Positions 13,001-25,000 of a stretch of 64,000 nt of DNA are shown in pieces. The notes under the pieces were generated by a model. It searched no databases. It saw nothing but the letters and a program-made list of their open reading frames with translations, and was not told where the DNA came from. This DNA comes from Sclerodactyla briareus (Eukaryota > Echinodermata > Holothuroidea > Dendrochirotida > Sclerodactylidae): contig JAODTK010004643.1 in NCBI GenBank assembly GCA_026419785.1, positions 110,853 through 174,852 on the forward strand. The letters are read 5' to 3'. Both the position numbers and the translations under genes were made by a program. Position 1 is the first letter of the stretch; each line of letters opens with the position of its first letter.

Positions 13001-16000
13001 TTCATATTAGTGAAAAAGGTTCCGTTATTCATATAGGAAAAAGGGGCCGTTTTCCATAAATAGGAAGGAAAAAGGGCCTGTTATTCATAATGAGAGAAAA
13101 GGGTTTTCCGCTATTCATAATGGAAAAAAATAAAAGGTCCGATAGTCATATAGGAAAAAAGGCATTATTCATAATAGGAAAAGGGTCCGATACGATAATA
13201 GGAAAAAGGTTCGCTGATTAGTTTATATAGGAAAAAGGGCGAGATGTTATTTCATATTGTGGGAAACAGGGTCGATATTCCAATAATATAGAAAAAGGGT
13301 CCATCATTCTCATAGGAAAAAAGGGTACATTTTCCAAATGGGAAAAAGTCCATATTCATAATAGGAAAAAGGGGTTCGATATTCATACTAGGAAAAAAGG
13401 TTCCATTATTCATAAGAGGGAAAAGGGTCCGCTTCTTATAATAGGATAAAAGGTCCATCTTATTCATAAAGGGGAAAGGTTGGAATCATAATTAGGAAAA
13501 AAAAAGGGTTCCATATTCAAATAGGGAAAAGGGTCCTTATTCATAATAGGATAGGTTGGGTCCGATATTATAATAGGAAAAAAGTCCCATTAATTCATAA
13601 TAGGGGAAAGAGTCCGATAGTGATAATAGGAAAAAGGGTCCTTATTCATAGTAGGGAAAAGGGTCAGATATTTATAATAGGAAAAAGGGTCCGATATTCA
13701 TAATAGGAAAAAGGGTCCGTTATTCGCTAATAGGAAAACAAACACAGGTCATGGATATGCAAGGGGTCGAGACCCCCCCGCCTTCCTCAACATGGTTCAA
13801 CGACAAGGATAATGGATAGTCAGAGATGACGAGGAGGGGAGGTATGGCAGGGGTGGGGGGGGAGAAGGGAGAAGCTAAAGAAGGAGAGAGAAACAGGAAA
13901 AAACCATATTATAATATGTATTAATTGGTTTGTTGTATATTGTACTATTATATTATTATATTATATTATTTAAATAGTATTGTGTAATACTATCCTATTC
14001 TTTGTGTTGTTAAAGATTCATTCTTCATAAGCGGGGCGCAAACTTCAACGGGATATATGCCCCCCCCCCACCACACAAAAGGGTAAGTCAAGGTAGTAAC
14101 AATAAGTTTCGTAGGCCACTTCGACTCTTTGACTTAATTACATATTTTCGCTGGTGATGAAAATCTAATCAGTTCATCTCCTTATATCACACCTAGGATG
14201 GCCAACCCAAGTCGTGACCAAGCACTAAAGGTCATCCGAAATCTTGCTAACGAGGGACAAAACAATAAATTACATAAAATAGGCTAATTACCTCACTCTA
14301 ATTAGTGACTTTTGTGACCAAAATCGGGCATCAGATCATTGCTCACCAAACCCCGACACTACATACAGAATTTCATCAGAATCGGTCTTACCGTTTCGGA
14401 GATCCTGCTACGAGAGTGGGACCCACACATATACAGCCTACACCCACAGACACACAAAAAGTGATCGTCTAAGTGCTAATTCCTGACTTTGCTCAGGCGA
14501 GGCAAAAACACATGAATAACAGACCCTTTTTTCGGATTATAAATAACTGACCTCTTTTGCTATTATGATAACGTCCCTTTCCGCCATTATGAATATCGGA
14601 CCTTTTTTACTGAATTATGAGTGCTCTGTTATGCATAACAGACTGTTTTGATCATTATAAAAACGGACCTTTTTGGTCATTATGAATATCGAACCTTATG
14701 ACAACAAGGCGATCCGCCAAAAAGTGTCTTCACTTGGTTGGATTGGTGGTTTCTATCATTCCCTACACAACAACCAACTATGTTCATGCAGACCATTGTC
14801 ATGTGGTCAAACGAACATCACATATTTTCACATATAACCCAAAATTCCTAAAAAACCCTAAAATACTGCCAATAGTTTGACTCTTAATACAAGTCCCCTT
14901 CATTGCTTTTTTCTTGCCTTCTTCATGCTTCCCCCCCCCACCCCCCACTCTTCTCTCCATAACTACCCAATTTTTTTGAGTAAAGAGTTTTCTCGCTCTC
15001 AGTCAACTCACTTCTTTGACTCCAAAATCAACTTGAAAATGTTCTCAATCCCCGTACAGCCCGGGCTTCTTGCCTTTAAAATGGAAATTTCCTTCACTAT
15101 TCATATTGCCTTTTATTGTCCAAGCGCCAAGACATGCATCCCCTCCCAAACACCCTCCCCCGCCTCCCCCCCACACCAACCAACTAACCCCATGCAGCAC
15201 TCAAAAATGTCCCAAAATTTCTGATGAGATCTCCACATTGGCTATCCTAGTGAATTGCCTATTTTGACATTCCAGAAAATGTTAACGGACCTACCTACTG
15301 AGTTTGCGAATTCTTACCAATTTTAAATTTTGGAAATAAAGTATGCAAATTAGGCATACAGATTATAGACTACAGATTTAGTGTTGCATGATAGGGGACA
15401 AGTGCAGTCCTGGATGGAGGTGAACACTGATGGCAGCTAACAGCTTAGAGGCTGGCCTATTTAGTGTTGCATAATAGGGGACAAGTGTATGCATGGATTG
15501 AGGTGACTTGATGGTAGGCTAACAGCTATCGGCTACAGATTTAGTGTTACATAATTGGGGACAAGGGCATGCCATGGATTGAGATGACCTGGAATGGGTA
15601 GGGCTCACAGCTTATAGACTACAGATTTAGGTACTAATTGGGGACAAGTGCATGCATGGATTGAGATGACCTGAGGTAGGCTAACACTATGGACTACAGA
15701 TTTAGTGTTGCATAATAGGGAACTTTCATTTTCATCGTAATACTCCAAGGCGCCTTCAGCATTTGATGAGGATAGTTGGTGTGCAAAAACAGATGATTAT
15801 GGATGTAGCCAAGTGCGCTTCCCTCTTGAAAGCATTCTCATCATCCAGAAGAGCAATGCTGATGGGGGAGTGTGGTTTCCATTTAGTTGGTCCTCAGGAA
15901 GTAGGAGCCTTTGCGGCATCTACACACGGCAAGATATGGTTTTTGAAAGATTGTGTGTTTCAGCGAGTGTCCTTGTGTGAGGGATAAAAATGCCCTGAGT

Positions 16001-19000
16001 GGGACAAACCATTACTAATGAAGAATCTGTGGTCAGGTACGATTCGACAAAATCTCTCCTGTGTTCACGAGAGTCCCATTTGAGAGAGAACAGAATAATC
16101 GTTATGCTATCGGTCCGTCTGACGCGGCCTGGTGACAATCTAGCAGCTCTACAGCTGGATCTTTTCATTTTCTTTAAACACAACGTGGACAGAGACCAAA
16201 CTTGGGAGGCACTATTCCAGTTGGTGCCGCAACAGAGACATTAAGCAGCTTCTCTGACATGCTTGGGACAGCCTTGAAAATTTCTAGATAGAAAGTTAAG
16301 GACTTAGTGGCTTGGCTGTCCTGTAGTCATATGCGGAGTCCAGGATAGCTTAGAGTCATTATAACCAAGGTAGGTGGGACTTGACGGGTCCAAGAGAGTG
16401 TGGCCTGAAAACGATGGGTAAATTTGTGGGCTTCGTTTCACGGTGGGGTAGACAGCATTTCAATGAGTTGAAACACATACAACAAGTCGTTAGACCACTG
16501 TCACAAGGGAGTCCCAAGTCAGCCTGTAAATCTTGTTGGTCTTGCAAGGGAGTCAATTTGTCTGTAAAGAAAGGGGTCGTCAGCAAAAAAACGAACCTTA
16601 GAGACACCAGTCAGGAGAATCGTTTATATAACAAAGGAAGATAACGGCCTAACACAGTGCCCTGGTGAACCCCAGACAGGACATCGCTAAAGAGGAGTTT
16701 TGCATCAATTAGTGTTCTTGGGAGCGGTTTGTAAACAGATTTGCCCAGTTGAGATAATTTTCCCTGAGAACCCATAGAAAAAAAATTTGTAGATGAGGTG
16801 ACCATGTGAGACTTTAGCGAAAGCCTCAGAGAAGTCCCAGTAGATCCCATCCACCTGAGAAACGATTATTGATAGAGTTGGCTAGATCTTTGAGGTTGAG
16901 GAAAAGTTGGCTACAGTCGCTCTCTGTTTACGAAAGCCATGTGGTTGGGGGTTGAGAATAGCATTAGTTTCAATGTGATCCATGAGATGACCTAGCACAG
17001 GCTATGTTCCATCCCAGGAGCTGCTCTACCTAGTACAATGGAAATAAAGGGCGAATCATTTTCTCCGTTATATTTTGGTCGCCTTCTTTTGGGCCTTTCT
17101 TTGCCTTTTTGCATATGTCAAGAAAATTCCCATGTGAATGACTGTTGGAATAGGAGACAAACACGGGGGTAATTCCCCTTGGCGTTGTTTTTAAAAATTC
17201 TAGCAGGAATAAGATCAGGGCCAGTGCTTGTCTTGATTGGAGTTTGAAAGGATTTTGTCAAACTCCGTTAAAGGTAACATTGATACCAGACAAGGAGGAT
17301 GGGGGGATGGGCCTTGTCATGCATGGGATGATCACTGACATACCGACGGACGTGAAATGCTGTTCATTAAGCGAAAGCCTTTGGCATCATGATGGGTGTG
17401 CCCTGTTGTTTAAGGAGGGGGAGTGCCCACACACTGGTCCCTTTCTTCTCTGTACTTTTGACAAATTGACCAGGTTTTTTCTTATTTTTTCCATGTCGAG
17501 CCTTGATTGTCAACGATGTTATTTCTGTACTTCCAGTATAACATCTTTGATCAAGTTGTCAACAAGTTTGCAAAAGCGAGTATCTGCGGGTTGTCGCGTG
17601 GCCTGTTACCATTCTTAAGTAAAACGTCAAAAAGGCCGACGACGTTGCAATTTTTGTCTTTTGAGAAATCGGTTGATTCAGGGAAACTATATTTACCAGA
17701 GAATGTTCTTGGCTGGGAATGAATAACTTTTGAGCTTCCAGGAGAAGGACTGAATGTCGGAGAAATTTTTGTTCACAGCTTAGAGAGGGACTTAGTGAAA
17801 TAAGCCTGGCAAAATTTGTAGTAGCCAGTTTCAGACCCTTAAGGTTGGCCTTGCTCCATATAAAAACGTTTCTTGGGGGTTTCCTGTTAGTAGGAATGGA
17901 GCAGAGGATGTCAGTGAGAATGATGCTGTGATCATTAACAGAACGATCCAGGGTACAATTTTGATGTTGTTATAGAGTCAGGTTTGTTAGTGAGGTCAAG
18001 GATGGGGCATCGCCCCTAGTGGGCAAGGTGACCATCTGGTCCAATGCAAAATCGGCAGTAATTTCGAGGATCTTTCTACAGGACTCCGAGGAACAGCTCT
18101 GGGTTTCAGCGATACCCAGGGATGTCCAGTTGACATCCCTCAGAGTTGACTTCAATTCCCGCCAAGGTGATTGGGGTGTTCTGACCATATTTCTGGTGAA
18201 TTTTGTCAAAGCTCTGCCTGAGGATGTCAATGTCAGAGGCAGGGGAACTCGGCGCCCTTAGTAAACTCCGCAGATTAACACCCTATTGTGGGTGGCAGAA
18301 ATGTGGGCCCATTTTATTTCGCAGTCCGAGTTGTCGGTAATTTCAGTGGCTTGGATAGAGTCCCTAAAGGCTAAGAGAACACCACCACCCCCACCCCCGC
18401 GAGTACGGTCTTTCCTGAATATACAGTAGTCAGGAGGGAAGATTTCCTGGTCGTGGAAGCTGCTGCATAATTTAGTCTCGCAAACGAAAACAATATTGTG
18501 GGCAAGGTTCACTCAAAAAAGTGTGAAGTCTCGCCCTCTTGTTCACGGAGATGAGGCTGTAAAGTTAACAACAGCAGCAGTGATATTATTTCTCTTAGTA
18601 GGGATGACCTTTGACCTAGGTCTGCATCTACGGTGAGGTCTGGGGGAGGAATGGTTATAAGGACTGTTTCCGTTCATGAAGGATGGAGTAACGGGAAGGT
18701 CCCGTCAGTGGGGAGCGAGTCAAGTAAGTCAAAGGAGTTGCTCAAGTCCAAGGATTGGTTGAAGTAAGGGGGGGTTATGTTTGGGGCATCACAGAGGTGA
18801 CAAACCCAGGCAAAACTCTCATTAAGATCAGTGTGGGCATCGTAGGAGGTCTCATTCATGTCAGAGCAGGCAAGATGGTAAAATCGCCTGCATGAGTCAC
18901 AATCGACACATTGTCCGACCAGAACAGTTTTTCCCACACCAACCACATGGCCAGGTTTCTGGACCAGGATTGGATTCTACATTACCAAGTTAATGGTTAA

Positions 19001-22000
19001 ACAACAAGCTTACTGTCAGAACAGTGAGAGGGGAATATTCACTAAAGTCCTAAATAGAGGGGGTGCTACAGAACTGTCGGACTTAGACCTAAGCCAAGGA
19101 AGGAAGGCTACAGGGGCAGATAATTCACAAGCCAGAATCAGAATGGGTACCGAAATTGCATGTGTGACCCACATTTTGTGTGGGAGATATGATGGTAGTG
19201 AGAATACAGTAGCTCAGCAGAGGTAGAAGAGCTATTGGGGTAAACATAATGCCTGCCGTGCAGATGCCGACGAGTATGCCTGCTCCTAAGGGCCTGTGTG
19301 TTAGGCTACAAACATGTGGAAAGCCTAGCTAAAATGGCGACCACACAATAATGGAACGTACTCACCGACCCCGGAAAAGCAAAGCCGAAAGGGAGAGAAT
19401 TTGAACACCACAAGTGTAAAATGGGCAGAATAAACGAGTTGGCTAATGAGAAATGATAACTGTAAGAGGAAGGATTTCCCAGCTGTAAAACAGAGTAAAA
19501 CTGTAACAAAATCCAGGAGCGGAAGGAGGCACGTCTGTCTCCAACGGCGGCTGCACACCAACCTACAGAACAAGTACTGTATGCATGGATTGAGGTGACC
19601 TTGTGGTAGCCTAACAGCTTATAGACTACAGATTTAGTGTTGCATAATAGGGAACAAGTGAATGCATGGATTGGTGACAGGAATGTGATGGTAGGCTAAC
19701 ACTTATAGGCTACAGATATGCATAATGCAGAACATCAAGGGCATGCATGGATTAAGGTGACCTGATGGTAGGCTAACACTTATAGGCTACAGACATGCAT
19801 AATGCAGAACATCAAGGGCATGCATGGATTGAGGTGACCTGATGGTAGGCTAACAGCTTATAGGCTACAGATATTCATAATGCAGGACATCACGGGCATG
19901 CATGGATTTATGTGACCTGATGGTAGGCTAACAGCTTATAGACTACAGAGAGGCATAATGCAGGACATCAAGGCATGCATGGATTGAGGTGACCTGATGG
20001 TAGGCTAACACTTATAGGCTACAGATATGCATAATGCAGGACATCAAAGGCATGCATGGATTGAGGTGACCTGATGGTAGCTAACAGCTTATAGCTACAG
20101 ATATGCATAATGCAGGACATCAAGGGCATGCATGGATTAATGTGACCTGATGGTAGGCTAACAGCTTATAGGCTACAGATATGCATAATGCAGGACATCA
20201 AGGGCATGCATGGATTTATGTGACCTGAATGGTAGGCTAACAGCTTATAGGCTACAGATATACATAATGCAGGACATCAAGGGCATGCATGGATTTAGGT
20301 GACCTGATGGTAGGCTAACAGCTTATAGGCTACAGATATGCATAATGCAGGACATCAAGGGCATGCATGGATTTATGTGACCTGATGGTAGGCCTAACAG
20401 CTTATAGACTACAGATATGCATAATGCAGGACATCAAGGCATGCATGGATTGAGGTGACCTGATGGTAGGCTAACAGCTTATAGACTACAGATATGCATA
20501 ATGCGGACATCAAGGGCATGCATGGATTTATGTGACCTGATGGTAGGCTAACAGCTTATAGGCTACAGATATGCATAATGCAGGACATCAAGGGCATGCA
20601 TGGATTGAGGTGACCTGATGGTAGGCTAACAGCTTATAGACTACAGAGAGGCATAATGCAGGACATCACGGGCATGCATGGATTTATGTGACCTGAATGG
20701 TAGGCTAACAGCTATAGGCTACAGATATGCATAATGCAGGACATCAAAGGCATGCAATGGATTGAGGTACCTGATGGTAGGCTAACAGCTTATAGACTAC
20801 AGATATGCATAATGCAGGACATCAAGGGCATGCATGGATTTATGTGACCTGATGGTAGGCTAAAAGCTTAATAGGCTACAAATATGCATAAATCAGGACA
20901 TCAAAGGCATGCATGGATTGAGGTGACTTGATGGTAGGCTAACAGCTTATAGACTACAGATTTAGTGTTGCATAATAGGGAACAAGTGAATGCATGGATT
21001 GTGAGGATTGATGGTAGGCTAACAGCTATAGGCTACAGATATGCATAATGCAGAACATCAAGGGCATGCATGGATTAAGGTGACCTGATGGTAGGCTAAC
21101 AGCTTATAGGCTACAGATATACCTAATGCAGGACATCAAGGGCATGCATGGATTTAGTTTAGGTTGACCTGATGGTAGCTAACAGCTTATAGACTACAGA
21201 TATGCATAATGCAGGACAAGTGCATGCACAGATTTAACGCCAATCGCTATCAATATGACTTTTGAACTTTCTCTTTCTTCCAATATGGTACCGTCGAAAC
21301 CCCTGCACCCGATTTCAGATCGTCCATTGATTTTACCGCTAAAGCACAATCAGCTATTGCAAATTTGCCTTGTGACATCACACAGGGAACTGCCGATCTC
21401 TGTAATACAAAAGTTATGTGAAACAGGTACTGTACAAACAACTATAGATGGGATCTAAATATTCTTTGTCTTTTCGTTAACATTATCATGGCGCAAAATG
21501 CAGCATTTCCTGTATAGCGTCTATGAGCGTTTTTGCATCATTCCCCCTGTGATGTCATAGATTCCTCAAATTTCTCAAAAGAAAATTGAAATCTTAATGA
21601 GGCAACATGCTAGAACCCCTCCAGATTTGGGGATCGGGGGTTTTGATGTACTCTCATTACACCTGTGCAAGCAAATCCGTTATATGACCATGGGCCTTTA
21701 AGGTGACCTGATGATACCTTTTGTACAGTCGTTGCCATTTCCTCTTGGTCCACCTGCTCCACTTCGATGAGTGTGTACTTCCCGCTGACTGGGGAAAAAT
21801 TTTCTCTGTCCTCCCACTTGTTCTTAGTCTTGTCGTTGAACTTCTTCGCATATTCCTTGATTGCCGATTCCTCATCAGGAAAGGACCTGGTCGCCTTAGC
21901 TCCGGGTTCCCCCTTTCGTGAAATAAGTTAGTATATTAAATTACAGGAAATTAACAGACTGGTTCACCCTCACTGCAGTGTCAGTTAGTGTTTTAGGAGA

Positions 22001-25000
22001 GTAGCTATTTACTTGTAGAGTCACTCACAACACACTTATCAGTGTAGTAATTGCTATTCGCATTCTAAACGCATGTTTGGCAAATAAACCATTTCCTGAT
22101 GAGATTGGGATTTCAGACTTTACTATAGCTTTCATCAAATTGTCTTTTTTTATATTGTGTGTCTTTATCTGTTTATTAATAAGTGTATTTTGGCTAACAC
22201 GATTTAATCTCGTCAGTGTTGTTAACAAGTGATTACTCGAGTCATTATTTTCAGATAGGTAATGACTGGAGCAACTTTGTAGAGATTTTCCCCATTATAA
22301 CAGTACAGTGGCTCGAGTCAGTGACTTGACTCGAGTCACATAAACTCAGTAAGTCCATGACTTCTAGTCATCAAATTGTTATTGACTCATTACCACACTG
22401 TGATTAGCGCCCTGTGTGAAAGCATCTCGAGTTGGCTGGGGTGTTTCATCAGGATTTTAATTAACTAGTGCTACGCTGTCACAAATTTGTTTGACCGTAG
22501 AGTGTAGCTCATATACACTCTTTTTTTTCAAAACACTAGTATCAGTTAATACACGCTAGCTAAAATTACCAGGGAAAATGGAGTAGAAACATGATATCAA
22601 TTAGGCTTTCCCTGTTAAATGATATTTGTACATGTTTTGATAAAAGTAATGTATTAAGGCCGAGTTTCCATTACTATCTCTTTCTATTTTACCTTCTCTT
22701 GGAATTTTTCTGCATGAAGTACTCTACTCTCAAGCCAATTAAAAGCGTGGGAAGACTGTCCCTTCCAGTGTATTTATTTTTTATTCAAATAGCAAGTAAA
22801 TGAAGATCATATGACAAAGTCTGTAGAGAGTGCATGAATCCTATGAACTAATTTAGACATCCCACCATCATTGTATGACTGATCGTCCTACTCTGTTAGA
22901 CTTGCAATAGATTGTGCACTTGTCAGTCATAAGACGCAACAAAACCCCCCCCCCACTACCCCGGGACGAGGCAATCATTGTGGGGTCATTCCTCTGATAG
23001 CAATGTGACCCATAGCTGGGTCATTGTAGTGTTGCGAGTCACTAACATGACTGAGGACCGAGTCATTCTTAGTCAGCTGTTTTGATCTTAACGCAGATAT
23101 GGGCTGAGTCTCTTGAAGGTGACTTGGAGTGTGTCTCTTTCTTGGTTTTGTCAGCCACAAGTGACTGAGGGTGGGTCATTGTGTACCCATTTTGTTGACC
23201 CACCCAAGTGCAATGCACTCAGTCATCAGGCTAGGGTGGTAGGGGTGGGTCATTCAATTGACAAGTGCATGGAGACTATGGGCATTAGACAGGTGACTAA
23301 CAGGTAACTTCATACATAGGGTGCTGCATACACTGTACATAACTTACCACGCGACCCCATCTGGTGAAGACATGATATTTGCTCCCATCAGTCAGCAGTT
23401 GTATGACGTAGTATTTGTTGTTGTTTTTATTTATGTTTGTCTGGTTCAACATGAATTGTAGTCTTGTAATACTGTCAAATGAGAGAACGATAGGATGGGG
23501 TTATGCTCTTGAAGGCCTTTATGGGCTATGCATTCCAATGAGCAGTTGTAAATTTAGAAGATTTTTTTGTTTTTTTACATGAAGTCAGTTACGCACTGTA
23601 TATTCAGCAACAAAATTTTCTTGAAAATATAAGAACTAGAAAATAGTTTGCTGACTTTGCTCTAGCATTGGGTACAGAAACGGTCAACGGAGTTCAAGGT
23701 CTGGAAACCTAATAAAAACGATAAATCCAGTACACAATGATTGATCCGATCAAGCTGAAATTTGGTATGCAGCTCTCGGGAGTAAAAGAAATCAACATTG
23801 TTTTCGCTATGGATTGAGAATTGTTCAGGTGAAAAATTGGGAAATTGTGAAAATTGATATTTTGGCCAAATTCGGCTTGTGAACACAACTCAAGCCTACC
23901 TGGATGGATGAATCAAAGTTCATAGGCCACTGGTATGGGGTCCCCTATGAAGAGTACACTAACCCAATTGTTTTCGGGTCAGATCAAAGGTCATCTGAGG
24001 TCAACATATGTTGAAGTCTGGAAAGCTTGTGAACACGATTAGTCCCAAATGTCTAGTCCAATCAAGATGAAATTTGGTACGGTATGCAACTTCCTTTATT
24101 CCTGCAAGTGTAACCTGCAGAAATAGTCACATTTAAGAAACTTCTCCCTGCTTACATAGCTCAAATAATGTGAAGTTCATTTCAGGAGTAACATCATTCC
24201 AGTAATTGATATTACACTATATATTCCATAGTAGAATTACTTCAACTTCATTCATGCTTTGTGGACGGCGCTTATTTTTTATTACCCCCAGGAAATATTG
24301 TTTTTTGGGAGGCCTAATTGGAATTAATTTTTATTTTTACTTTGCGAGTTGATATGAAGCATTATCACACCCAGAACTAATGTGTATATGTACCTTAGGA
24401 CTTATAATAGGGCGAAACGTACAGCGTTTGCTAGCTATTCACAAATCATCTCACAAAGTCCCCACTCCACACATGAGAATGGCATGAGAAGTGATGCCTT
24501 TGTCCAACAGCCTCAGGCTTCTAAAGATGGTCAACTTGAAAACTCCCAATAAATTGTTCTGCAGCCCAACTATGCTCATATGCATCCTGAAGGAATACTG
24601 TATCAAGGTAGCAACCACTGGCTAGAAGGGGTGCAGGACAGTCACAAGAAATGTTTTGTGTGTGAAGAAGAAAAAAATTATGATCCACAAAGTGGCTGCG
24701 CCCTTGCAGGAATGTAGCTAGCCAAATTCTAATGCCGGCAAAAAGTGGCCATAAGTGCAGCAATCCTGACCACTAATCATGGACATTATGGCCATCAAAC
24801 TGTTGTTTCTAAGGGGCAAAACTAGGAAATTTATCTCAGTTGGGTTGGGGACAGGACCTAAATGTGCTGTGAGTGCACAAGTGGTTGGGCCGAGTGTGCT
24901 GCGCTTACACCACCAAGCCACCGACCAGTGTAGCTACATCCATGTGCCCTGACCCCTTGTTAATGTCATGAGGGCGGGGAAACCACTAATTTATTTGAAA

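Noticed and set aside
15763-16644. Plus-strand open frames near 16 kb
   Set aside because: Antisense shadows of the minus-strand LINE polymerase.
12160-21235. Regularly spaced direct repeats resembling a CRISPR array
   Set aside because: Monomers are joined without unique spacers, vary along their length, and lie in a eukaryotic intron; this is satellite DNA.
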